64,000 nt of DNA from Zygaena filipendulae. Its lineage: Eukaryota > Arthropoda > Insecta > Lepidoptera > Zygaenidae. The notes beneath the pieces are model-generated. The model ran no database searches and had not been told where the DNA came from. It saw only the letters and a program-made list of their open reading frames with translations. Both the position numbers and the translations under genes were made by a program. The stretch covers positions 2,678,501 to 2,742,500 of the forward strand of contig OU015663.1 of assembly GCA_907165275.2 (NCBI GenBank), given 5' to 3'. This document shows positions 1 through 13,300 of this stretch, piece after piece. The number at the start of each line of letters is the position of its first letter. Position 1 is the first letter of the stretch.

Positions 1-479
1 AGTTTTCAGCACGTTGTATAAAATATGTACAAAATAGCAAATACCTACTAACATTTTGTAATAATTAAACCTAATAACAAAAAGTTTAAACAAAAGTGTC
101 TGAAACAGCGATTTTTTGCGTACAACATACAGCCACACTATTGTGCTTTTGTGTTCACTGTGTGTTGGTAAACTTTTATTCCATTTTACAATATATTCTA
201 TTCATCTCGTTCTGATGCAATAGCAAAGTTTTTTTATGGAAAAATATATTTATTACATGATAAATATTAAAAATAATTTGAATGCTAGCCATTTGGCTTG
301 CATGTAACATACAACAGTTGAGAGTTTAATCGTGTTCAAAGACTACCGTCGCGTCGCTGATAGGGTACGGCGGGACGAAGATCCTTTACTTTAGGTTCTA
401 CCTCAGAGTAATAATATATACTGATTCTGCAATACTTATTATTTCCCTTATTTATTTGGCTTTATTTCCCTTGTCTTAG
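1..479. other. Intronic sequence left of the first visible Bruce exon
   Basis: AT-rich, with stops in every frame. I see no exon that would join the phase-0 start of exon 1 and no repeat I recognise. Confidence 0.6.
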
Positions 480-1893
480 GCGGTTCTTCTGTACCAGTGT
501 CTCAAGAGCTTAGACTTGCACTCCATAGAGGTGGAGGGTCTGCCTGACTTCATCAGGGAGCTTAAGAATGCCATCGACTCTGAACCGCAGAGGAGAGGTG
601 TCAAGGCGCAAAAGGTATCTATTTTAAAATAATTTCGGATTTTCGTATTTATTTTGGTTTGGTTTATTTTTGGTTGTGCATATTTTTTATGAAGAAAATA
701 TCATGTATCAGATTTTTCGATAAAACAAAATAGATCAAACATAATATGTATATCACACTCTATACTATTTTTGAATATTGTATTATTATTGTAACTTATA
801 TTTATCTTTATTAATCACTATTTTCAACATAATTTATCAATTTTAGACGTATCATTAAAAGATCAGAATAGGACCTAAAATGGAGATAAAGTTAAACTTC
901 TGCCAAAAATATAATAGTTTTGTGATAATATTTTTCCTCTTGCTTGGTCCGCAGTGGTGCACTGTTACGATCACGTTCGCGCAGTCAGTGGTGCGCCTCG
1001 TCACTAGTGGAGTGGTTCAGGAGCTGAAGGTCCAGAACCGGCGTATCCCAGCGCTGGCCATAGCATCAGCTGTTGGCCAGCGCGTCAACGAACTCTTCCC
1101 CTGCTCCCGCGATGAGGAGTCCAGGGTTCTGATGTACTCGGAGGCCGAGAGGAAGGAGACCTTCAAACGGTGGCCACACATGGACTATAAGTGAGTAAAA
1201 ATGGAAAGAACCTGTGTATTTTTTTTATTTATTTAAACTTTTTACACAATATGGTACAAAAGGCGGACTTAATGCCATTGTGGCATTCCCGCCAGTCAAT
1301 GTATGCGTATGTACATGTAATTTTTTTTGTGAGTCGTATTTTTAGATGACATTATCAATCATAATAATATTTTAGAATTATTGTCTTTATGTATAGTTTG
1401 GCTTTTTGTGCACCCATCATATGTAAACTTCTTGACGTAATTTTAAAAAAAAAACTTTATTACGTAGTTTTGTGACCTATGATCAGTGTGATATAGGATA
1501 ATTTTATTCAATTAATCCCATAATTGATGGGAGTGAATGGAAGGCACGACTAGATTCAACTACGTATATACGTAATGTATATCATGTCTTGTTGCCATCT
1601 GCAACGAATAAGTTAAGAATGCTGCCGCCCTACCCGTGAGCGTGGGGGCGGGCCTGGGGCGCGTCGTGATGCCGGTGCGTGTTGCGTACAGGTGGGCGCT
1701 GCCGGCGCGCATGGCGCAGGCGGGCTTCTACCACCAGCCGTCACCCAGCGGCGACGACCGCGCCATGTGCTTCACGTGCATGGTGTGCCTCGTCTGCTGG
1801 GAGAAGTCGGACGAGCCGTGGGTGGAGCACGAGCGGCACTCGCCCAACTGCCCCTTCGTCCGCGGCGAGTACACCCACAACGTACCCATATCG
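480..1893 (+). CDS. Bruce: Bruce exons 1-3: N-terminal segment and BIR zinc domain
   Basis: Exons 480-614, 955-1190 and 1692-1893, residues 1-191 of the visible protein. Exon 1 starts after TCTTAG and is in phase 0; exon 2 ends in phase 2 (AA|GTGAGT) and exon 3 completes the Lys codon. The BIR covers about residues 111-189. Zinc ligands fit the pattern C-x2-C-x16-H-x6-C exactly: Cys150, Cys153, His170, Cys177 (first Cys codon at 1768-1770). The segment [10 protein letters not shown] contains the acidic residues and Trp that form the groove for IAP-binding motifs in XIAP BIR3 and human BIRC6. In the family this domain docks SMAC, HTRA2 and caspase-9. In human BIRC6 the BIR lies around residues 270-380, so some 150-200 residues are missing upstream. 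Confidence 0.95.
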
Positions 1894-4800
1894 GTCAGTT
1901 TAACATACAAATCAAGTATACAGTCAATAGCATACCTACTTTTTATCACTCCAAAAACACTAAAAACAAAGCTGTAAACTATTCAAATAATGAATATTTA
2001 AAATGTGTATTTTAAAGTCCGTAATATGGAAGTTGGTTTATTTCTGTAGGGTGGTGATAAATAATATGCAATAATAAAAAAATATTAAATAAATAAATAT
2101 AAATAAATAATATACTTGCATGTCTAACCGCCGCACTCAGAGTCGACTTTAACGATTATTTAGTTAAGTATAGATTTTAAAACAAAACTGCCGCAATCAG
2201 ACAAGTTTAATAAATTAATGTTAATTGGCATTTGACTAATTAAGTTACATCTCATTAAATGCCAATTAACATTAATTTACTGAACGTCTCTGATTGCGGC
2301 AGTTTTGTTTTAAAAATGTATACTTAACTAAGTAATCATTAAAGTCGACTCTGAGTGCAGCCGTAAGTGCTTAACTACAACAGTGCATAGTTTAGTATGT
2401 GTGGCGGCTGATGTACGATATGACATTATATCTGTCGACCGTATGTATGGGTATCTTTTGAAGTAAAAATACTGCCAGTAAAACAATAAGTAAAACAGTA
2501 AAAAAATAAGTTTTTTCACCAACAAACACAAGGAATATTTAATCTCCTTTTTAATCAGTACTTGTACTGTATAGTTTAAGATTGTTTTGTCATCCCCTGC
2601 TTTTTTTACTGCAGAATTGCACGTGACTGAATTTTGTGGTTTGTTTTCGAGCTCAGGTCACAAACGCAACAGCATGCGCCGTGCCCTGCCCCAACGTGTC
2701 GGTGGTGTCTAAGGGCAACACCGGGGAGCTTGTGGCGACGGGCACCACCGAGGGGAAAGTCAACATATGGAAGTTCGACTGCGGCCTCAAACTGGTCAAG
2801 TTCATCCACCTCTCCCCGTACGACTCCATCTTTAGCGGGATACTATCCACGGATTGTAACAAAGTGTGGTCGAACAGCATAGAGAAGGATAGCTGTAAGT
2901 GTCGGTTTAGAAGCTCGTCGTAAGTATGAGTCGAAATTGTTTTTTTAATATTAATTGGGAACTTTTCTTTTCTCTGTTCAGCTACTTACAGTCTCCAACT
3001 CACTGCTATGGCGTTCGTTGGCATGACAATGGGAGAGAACTTTCCGCAAGCACAAAAAACAGAGAGCACAGAAAAAGAAACGACGAGTAGTAAAACTAAG
3101 CCGTCGCTTATTTGCGCCGTCATAATAACTAGGACTTGCACGCCCTCCGACCAGCCCATTCAGGAAGAAGACACCAGCAAAGCGCTCTTCGATTCCGGAG
3201 CGCCGGACAAGTCCAAGGAGACCGTGCAGGCCATGAACGACCAGAACGAAGCCAAGAGCGGCCTGCCGCCGTCGAATAGGATGTTGTTCCTGCTCACTTA
3301 CGACATACACAGCTCGCTGGCCGGCTCCGTGACCACCGTGGTGCACACCTCCCACAGCAGCGGCAACTCCAAGCCCGGCGGCAGCAAGAAGCTGTGCACG
3401 GTCGCGCGCACCGACGACGCCAGCATCTACGACGACATCTACTTCCATTACTCGGACGAAGACACCGAGCTGCCGCAGTGCACGAACACTCTGCTAGACG
3501 AACACATAAGCAACGTGATCAATCTGAACGCGTCCTCGAGCAAGGACGACACCAAGGTTTGTTGGGAACCGAAGAAAATAATATTCACAAAACATTTCAA
3601 AGTGTTGCCCCCGCCCCCGCCCGCCGCTCTCTTGCCGGAGCTGCCCGAATCTGGACAGGGGAGCATGTTGGATTTCGTGGGGAAGCTGTCGCAACTTAAG
3701 AGTTGGAAGAGTCCGAACTTCGACTCGGTCGGTACTAAACTCGCTGACCAAACTGACGCTGTGTTGCAACAGGCCGACTCGATAACGCACTACCTCAACA
3801 TGAACGGGCCGTTGGAGATTTCCGATTTGAAATGGTACGAAAGCAGCGATGGCACCGAAAAGGTGAAGTTGACGCCTTTCGGTGGCAGTAAAGTGGGGAC
3901 TCAGACAGCTGTCAGCAACAGCAACAACGACGGCTTCGACAGCGACCCGCCCCAGGAAGAAGCGGTGTCTCAGGGAGTGGCCATCCAGTGCCTCAGTCTT
4001 CCGGCGACTATGAATCTTAGCGACAGTTCCAAAGTCACGCACTTACTCCCTACCGAAGACAAGGAGCATCTACTGGTGGTCGTTTCTTCTATAGAACCTG
4101 AAAAAGTGAAACTCGAAGAGGAAACCGATGTGGATGCTGACACTAAAATGGACGTGGACGAGGTTCCTGACCTTCATCTTGACAAGACTGGAAAACCTGA
4201 CTTGAAAGCATACTTTTTGCTCTACAAACTAAACAACAAGACATCGACCTTTACCCTCGACGACAACCCGGTGTCGATGAAAGAAGTATCATTCAGCGAA
4301 AGCCCTGTGGAGGTGTGCCTCCTGCCGGCCGACAAGCACGAACTTTACTCGTTCGCTGCCGTGGGAGTGGACGGCGGCCTGAGGCTTTACTCCTTACCGG
4401 ACTTCAAGTTGCTTTCAGAAAAGTCCGTGTCCAAGGGCCAGTTCACGTCCGTCGTGTATTGCGCTTCTGTAGAGAGACTGAGCGTGTCCACCAAAAAGGG
4501 TATGATATACTTCTATGCTTTGAACAACGTCGAAAAAGATTCGGCAGGTGACATAGACGAGGACGAATTCGCGAATATCGATTTCGACATGCTCCAAAGA
4601 GCACCGCAGGACGAAGCGTTCGGGCCGTCGGCGGCGCCCGTCATGCTGGCCAACAAGACGGAATTGGATTCGACCGACCTGCACAATCTGATAACACTGA
4701 CAGGGTTCTACGGCACCAACACGACGGTGCCTTACGGCTCAGTGGTGCCGGGGTTCTGGTGCGAGTTGTCCCCAGCGCACCGCTCGAGGTCTGACCACCA

Positions 4801-7800
4801 CAACAACAGAACTTGGAGACTGCAGAACACGTCCTCCACGTGGGACGAGCACGTCCTGGAGCTGACGTTGCCTTACAGCGTGTCGCTGGCGCACATCGAG
4901 TTCGGGTTCACGCTGCACTCGGCGTGCTCGGCGAACTTACCCATCATACAAGTGACGCTGTTGAAACAGAACCTGCACGGAATAGGATACAAGAAGGACG
5001 CGAGTTTCGGCTTCAGATCGGAATCGCCGGGGCAGCTGTCGGACACGGACGCTGATATGACCGCGAACTTGGAGAATCCGGTCAACAGCGAGGAGTACCT
5101 GCAGGCGCACAACGCGGAGATACTCGCCGGCCCGCTGCTCCTGTCCTCGGGGCTGGACTTGTCGCAGCAGTCCGGCACTCTGATACTGACGAGCCCTCGT
5201 CTGTACAGGGCTAGGGGGAGAACGTTTTTGATTCACATTAAGACGTTATTCGACCCGGCGAAAGACATGAACAAGGGGTCGACTAAGACGGGGGAGAGTA
5301 AGAAATCTGTTTTCATCGGCTGTGACTGGCTCCATCAGATTAGCCTCACGGTGCGCGCGTGCCCCCGCACCGACGTGCCCATGGAGCGACAGCAGCGCAT
5401 CGCTATGTTGGAGAACAACAACTTTCTGCACACGCTTTGCGAAATAGCCGTAAGCAGAGACGATTTGGAGAATAGAAAACTGGCTCTGGATCTCATCATC
5501 TGGGTGGTCTCCATCAGGCTCCAGAGACTGAGGTTGACGAATTCAGATAAGGGCAAGGACAAGGACGCGATCAGCCCGGTGGAGGCGCAACAGTTGGAGT
5601 GTGTGAAGATCATAGAGGACCACACGGATGCGCTGATCAAGACGTGCATACTGTGCGCGAACAGGAGCGTCGCCAAAAAGTGCGTCAAAATCGTGCTCAT
5701 CACTGGCGAGTGAGTATATGTTTTTTTTTATATTCTTGTGATATTTGTTTATTGGGGGAAATAAACACAAGTTCTGATACGGTTTACACAGTGAAACTAA
5801 CATCACCTGTCCTTCTTTATTGTGTGATTACGAGCAAAATATTGTATGTATATTTGCGATTTTTTTCAGAAGCTTACCCACTTGTTTTTTTATACAAAAT
5901 ACCGGGACCGATTTTTGTACATAAAATACCGTGGTAAAGAAGTTAATTCATTTTAAATAACATAGTTAAGCACTTTTAATGTCCTCACCACACGGGCTTA
6001 GTGCGTATTCGTGGTGTTTATACACGCTTTTGAAATGATTTTTATATGTGTACAAGTTAAATCACAGTGTTTTCCTTCAGCAAAAACATAAATATTGTGA
6101 TTTATATTATCATTTTTCTGTGGCAGAGGCGTTAAACAACTGCCGAAACCGTGGAAATCTACGTTCGAGAGCACCCTGGCGAGCAGCGTCAGCGCTTGCA
6201 TCCCTTACGTGGGCGCGTGCAGCTCGCCCGGCGCGCTGCGGTGGCTGGTGGCGCTGGCGCAGCACGCCGCCCAGCCCGGCGCCCCGCACGCCGCCCACGC
6301 CGCCCAGCAGGCGCAGCCCGGCGCCGTCACCGCCGAGCTGGTGTCGCGTTGCCTCACGCTGCTTGACCACACCGCCGCCTGCCTGCGCGAGCGCACCGAT
6401 GTGTACCATCATCTTTTGAGGGCCAGGTATATTCGAGAGGATGTTCTTTTATGTCCTACGAATCTAGGTACAGCTTGCAACGACTTCAGGCTTGCGACCC
6501 GAGTGCAGGTTTAAAAAGCCCTTATCGAAGACATTTACTCCCATTTGGGGTCATCCATAAAGTACTTCCCGAATAATTTCGTGATTTTTTTACCCCTCCC
6601 CCGTCCTTGTCACAGTTGGTCACATTTGTGAGACCCCTAGCTAGAGTGACGTCACATATTTTTCAATTTTAAACATAGAAATTATTAAATTAAAACAGCA
6701 GTTCCGGAAAAAACAGCAACAAAACAATTTAAACCTTATGTCCAAACAGATAGAGTTGGAATTATTTTAAAGTTTTTCGTTGATAGTTCAAATTTGGCAT
6801 TTTAACCCTTTTTTCTGGTATTTAAACAATAATAACTGTGTGCATTAAAATCCACCACTATAATTTGCGCTGTATAGTTTATAAACCAGATTGTGAAGTC
6901 ACGTGTGTGCGCAGGTTCGGGCTGTACGGGCTGCCGCTGGAGCGCTGCGTGTTCGCGGTGGAGGCGCCGGAGCCGGGGCGCGGCTCGTCCACGCCGGTGA
7001 CGTACGCCAGCGTGCTGGCGGACAGCGAGCAGCCCGCGCCGGCGCACCAGCACCAGCCGCGCGCTGACCACCAGCTCAAGGACCTGCTCAACCTGCCGCC
7101 GGAGATCGGTAACTGCCACCATTTATATTGTATGTATGATGTACATGACGTAATTTTACACGATAGAACACATTCGAGCCTTCTGTAGTTCATGCTTACC
7201 TGTAACTAATAAAAAAAAAACCTGGTAAAGCACAACGTGGGTTAACGCAACACAAAGGAAATGAGCGTTGAATAAGTCTTAGTTTTCTTCAACACTTCGT
7301 CTTTTTTTATTCCGTGCGTAATTAGGTACGTTAAACAGCAGAAGATTTTCGGTTCTTGGCACTTTAAAAAATTTACCGTTATTTTACAATTTCACGGTGA
7401 CATGACTCCGGCCACACCGCACACGGCTAGCGTGTCCGATTACCTGGGAAGATTAGCGCTACAACACCCTTAGTCAAGTTGAAAATATATGATCGTTAAT
7501 GCTATAAAAACTAAGGAACGTATCGTCACGTGGTTTCGAGAAATTTAACGTTAATGAATTTGGCTAAAGGGGCAGGGCAACCGAAGGCGTCAGTTCAATA
7601 AAATAGAATAGCTTTTGAGTGTCTCATCTGCTTAAAACCTTATCTGGGAACCGGATGCAAAAACCGTACGTGTCTGTGTCGGGCTTATAATACGTATAAC
7701 ACTGTAACCGTAATTGTGCGCAGACGCGAAGAGCGCGCAGTGGTCGCAGGCGTGGTGGGCGCAGAACAACGCGGTGCGCGTGTTCGGCGCGGGGCTGGGC

Positions 7801-10339
7801 GAGGCGATGCCGCTGCACGTGACCTGCCACCTCGCCTCCGACGGCACGCGGCTCGAGTCCGGCGGCGCGCGCCACCACGCCGCTGCGGTCGTCGCGCTGC
7901 CCTCCGACACCAACCAGGTGACAACCGACGACACTGCTGCAACCATACATACCTACACACCGCCCACTACACCATACACCATACACAAGACACCATACAC
8001 ATTACACAATACACATTACACTATACACATTACACATTACACTATACACAATACACCATATACATTACACAATACGACTGCCCTATTGCAAAACCTATTA
8101 TGACTAAATAACTGGAACTGGCACTAAAGAATATTATTGACTAGTGAGTCTCTTTCCCAGTTCCAATTTATGTAGACATACTAGGTTTTGCAATAGAGCA
8201 GCTGAATACACCATACACAATACACTACACCATACACATTACACCATACACACCACACAATACACCATACACACATCAACTATACACAACACTGTACACT
8301 ATAGTTGAAACGAATTTCATTATCATTCCGCGGTCTCCGATTTCCAACGAAAAGAATGTGGAACCTATATTATGTTGCTATCTGTATGTGTAACATATAA
8401 ATAAATAAAAAATAAATAAATAGCTATAAGACATATATTCCCCCGCCGGCGTAGCAGATTAGTTAATAGATTAATAGTTACTAAACCAATGCAACGGTGC
8501 GTTTTCACTAAACGTTCCCAAACTTTCAGCTATGGACAGCAATGAAGGAAGGACAAACGAAGCAATCGTCACAGGATCCTGATTCACTGGAGGACGTAGA
8601 GAGTTCTCTGATGGAGTGTGACCCTCAAGAAAAGCTTGATTCCGCTGACGAGAAGTTCTTTAAGGTACAGTCAGCTTCAAAAATCGCAGAATACCTTTAA
8701 ATTTTAAAGTTCATGTTTCATATGTAGATTCTAAGCTTACCATTTGGATTATTCATATAAAACTTGTTTGTAATTTTATTATACATTGACAAGCGTCTGA
8801 GATACACAAAGCGTTAGAATAAAATGCGTGAGTGTCACTCGGTTGGAATGAAGTTCTTTTTGCAGTATATTAATTAAAATTAAATGAATTTATAGGTTGA
8901 ATTAACTGAAACCTGGGATAAGAAATACCTTATGTTCTTTATACCCCTGACAAAGTAGGATATGCAAAAATTCATGATGATACCTACAAAAAAACACTCA
9001 TTTATAATCTAGCTGTGAGTTTAGTTGTCAGACTTTCACGCCTTAACCACTCAACCGATCATGATTAAAGTATGTGTGTGTGTCTGTGTGTGTGTGCACG
9101 TCAGGAGGGCGAGCAGTGCGGCATCCCGTGGGCGACGCTGGTGGCGCGCCCGCCGCAGCACACGCTCGTGGTGGAGCGCATGCACTCGGGCGCGCGCCGC
9201 TACATCGTGCTCGACTTCGGCCACACCGTGCGCCTCACCGACATTGTACGTACTGAACACACTGCGGTGATTGGGAAATCGAACTTGACTTTAAATTTAT
9301 TTTTAACCGACTTAGAAAAAGGAGAGGTTCTGCATTCGGCTGTATGAATGTTTTTTTTTTCAAGCTGGTCTGGCTCAGAGTCTTGACTGTACAGTTACTA
9401 TGAAACTTAGGGATTTACCAGAATATGGCACATACGTAGAAAATTAATCAACATGGTCGACGCGGCGTGCAAATGTCATAAACATTCTGATATTCATGTA
9501 AAAGATACATTACACAGAATCACTTTGAAGCATTGAAATGCAAGTCCATCAACATGTGTCGTCACAGGCAGTACAAGCAGACACTTTGTTCTACTCTTAC
9601 TGTTTACAATCAGTCAATTCCTTAGTTATTAATAAGTATGTGTTGCTGTTAGAGATGGGTTTTGGTCCGGCGTTAATGGACGTCTATCGGGCATATACTA
9701 AAAATGTTCGTAAATGCCGGGCCAAAACCCATCTCTAGTTGCTGTTAATTTTAATGTGATATTGACATATAGGCTATTTGACAATTTTTTTTTAGTCCGT
9801 CTTGTAGATTAATAAAATATTGGACACGTATTTTTTTCCTTTTTTACGTAATCAAAAAATAACAGCGATAAATCGAGTTGAAATTTCGCGTGACGTCACT
9901 AACTAGTGCAGTTGGTATGGCGGCTTGTAGCGGTAAGTGACGTCACGAGCCCCCACCCTAAACTTTAATGCGCTTTATCTCTGTGTATTTTCATTTATTT
10001 GAAAAATAAAAAAAATACGTGTCTAATGTTTTTTAATTTTCTAAAAGACCGACTAATTAAAATTTTGATTTTTAAAAGTCATCAACATCCCTATTGAAGA
10101 AACGGAAGGTAAAGTCGCATAAAAATGTGGTTAAATTCGCGTATGCTTGAGTGTTAAACATGCGGTCCGTTGCGCAGATAATCCCGTCGTGCTCGGACCT
10201 GGTGACGCTGTGCATCGACACGTGGGTGCTGGGCGAGGAGACGGACAGCGTGAAGCTGGCCTTCGCCACCGACATCGCCACGAGGCACCTCGTGCTCACC
10301 GACATACAGCCGCCGCCGCTCTGTCGTTTTATGAAGGTA

Positions 10340-10372
<33 letters not shown>

Positions 10373-13300
10373 ACCCAGTATTATTACATACCCTGCGGTT
10401 TTTACCCGCGGTAATTTCGTAATTCCCGCGGGATTGGGAATTCCGGTATAAAACAGCAACGTTATAAAACAACAACATACAACGTTGTCAGGGGTGCAGA
10501 AAATGAGGATAATGACCGGTTGAGTAGTTAGAGCATGAAAGCGTAACAAACAAACAAACCCATTCACATTTATATGAATAACAGCCATTTGGCGGTTTTC
10601 AATTAACTTTTTTATATCGTTTCAAAATATTTACAGACATTTGAATTATGAAACGTCTTCTACGACGTTACTTTCATTATAGCGCGTGGCGCTAGTTTCA
10701 CCATTATAAGGGTCTTCTTTATTGCATAATAACACAAGTAATAAAAAAGTTCCAATGCATCTTAACGGTTTCTTATAAGCTACCGAGAAGAGTGTGTACA
10801 GTCAGCAGCAGAAATATGTTAACACATTTGACAGTCATTGAATCTCATTGCAATTAAATAGTAATAAAGTTGAAAGACTGACTGTACTATGGCGTGTTGT
10901 ATGATGTGTGTTCAGATAACGACGATAGGGCAGTACGGCATGTCTGCGATGAAGTGCAAGATCCCGCTGGGCTGGTTCTACGGCGAGCTGGCCGACATCG
11001 CCAACGTGCCCGCCTCCGTGCACGCGCTGGGCGCGCTGCAGCAGGACCTCGCCTGCCGGTTCAGGTGCGCACACTAGTTGACCACAATCGTTTATTTATT
11101 TATATACTAGCTGTGCCCCGCGGTTTCACCCGCGGTAATTTCGGAGTTCCCGCGGGAATTCCGGGATAAAAAATACCCTATATCCTTCTCTGTATCCCTG
11201 ACAATTCCTTTTGCCTATAACAATTGGCTAAGTTTAATTATTATTTTTTATACACCTTTTTGATGACAATAAACAATTTTATTACTAACGTGCGTGCCAA
11301 ATTTCATCTAAATCCGTTTAGCCGTTTTTGCGCGATTGAGTGACAAACATCCGAACATGCACACTTTCACATTTATAATATTAATAGGATTCGTGTGTTT
11401 CGGAAGACAAAAGGTTACATCTTTTACATCATGAAAACAGTAATAGTACCTACAAAGAAGTCTCCACTATTACGCAGCTTATGTAATTGGATTCGAAAGA
11501 ATCTCCCTGCTCGTGTTGGGTAGGGTGTTGAAAGTTATGCAGGGCGATAAGCTACTTTCAGTGGCTGTATAACCATACAAGGCCATAGGCCCGGCTTGCG
11601 TCATTAAGAATAACAAATTCAAAGCTTCGCCACTCATATCACTTTAAATTTCGCATTATTTTTTTTAACAACCTAAAGTTGCAGTTTCACATTGCAACAT
11701 ATCGTTTGCACGCCGCGGCGCAAGGTGCAATCATTCACAATATCTATCTGCCTCGCACGCTCGCAAGTCAGCACCGAGCTTTCATCTTTCACTTTCATAC
11801 ACTTGAATTTTGAGATGGTACTTTGTATCTGATATTTGTATGTGTGCCTAGTAAGGTATATTTAAATTATTCATTGGCAGACTAGCGACCGGCAAACTGA
11901 TGGAGCTACTGAACCCGTACCTGTCGCTGTACAACGGCAACGCGGCGCACATGATGGCGTACATGAGCCCCGGCAGCGGCGCCGACCCCAAGGTGGTGGC
12001 CGCGTACCAGGAGTGCATCGAGCTGCAGCAGCAGCTGCACACGTGCGGCGGCGTGCTGCGCCGGCTGCAGGGCGCGCCCGACGCGGGCGGCGCGGGCGGC
12101 GGGGGCGCGGCGGCGCTCGCGCTGGCGCCGCGGCAGCTGCTCGAGCGCGCCTCCACCGACAAGCTGCGCGTCATCACCGAGAACGTCGTCGATATGCTGC
12201 TCTACTTGTTCTACCAGACCGGCGACGCGGTGAGTTCATATTAACAGCAGTGCCCTGCGGTGTCACCCGCTTTAATTTTAGAGTTCCTGCAATGCTTCGG
12301 GGGACGTTAGTAAGTACCGTTGGTGTTGTGTTAAGTGTTGCTGCTCCAGGGTACGCGGGTTCGGTCTTCGCGTCAGGTTGTTAGGAACTTTAATTAATTT
12401 ACTCTGAGTTTCGGTGTTTAATACGTATCTATGTACTAGCTGTGCCTTGATAGTACATAGATTTGTCCTTTTCTGTACCCCCGACGACGTGTAAACAGCG
12501 TTTCGTGATGATCGGCTGAGTAGTTAAGGCGTGAAGGTGTAACAAACAACCACACTCACATCGCATTTATAATTAAGGATTATGTTGATGTGTGGCGTGA
12601 GGTCGTAGCATAGCTTTTACTGTACATTTCATGATCCAAAGACAATATGAAATCTATAGGTATATAAATAAAACAGTAACTATAGGTGTGTTGGTTTATG
12701 GACATGAACATTAAGTAATATGTGATGTTTCAATCGCAATTAGCCGGATCCACACCGGACGATCCAAAGCGCTCCGATCGCGCGCGGCATGGAGCGCGCT
12801 CCACGGAGCGTGAAGTGTAGACGTGCCGCGCGCGATCCATGTGCGCGGCGGAGAGCGCGCGCTCCTCGCCGCGTGCGATCCATTTGTTGTCGGTTTTTTG
12901 GCCAGACACAAAGGTGCCTCAGTCGCTTGGCGCGCGCGGTCTGGACGGTTCGGTTGTGAGAATCGCGTGATCCGCCGTTATGGATAATTCGCAATGTATC
13001 CGTTTAATTTCCCTATATAGGGAGAATAAATGTTTATGGGATCCTAACGATACCAATTACACAAATAGAGGTATAAGAGAAGATGCCTGGCGGAAAATTA
13101 GTCGGCAAATGAACAATATTCCAACGACAGAACTAAAGAAAAAAAATATACTAATACTGTCTTTTTCGTTTTCGTAATTTTTGCCGTAAATATACAAGTA
13201 AAATGTAGCTTGCAGCTGCTACGGCTATTCGTCGCCGTCGTTGCACGTGTGACTCCATAGCCAGACAAAATTCAACTGATTCAGTATGGATCGGCAGGAG

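Noticed and set aside
12979..13177. Host gene coding a MADF protein
   Set aside because: Only the start of the domain is present, followed by a low-complexity end, and it lies between exact inverted termini; a transposon remnant is simpler.
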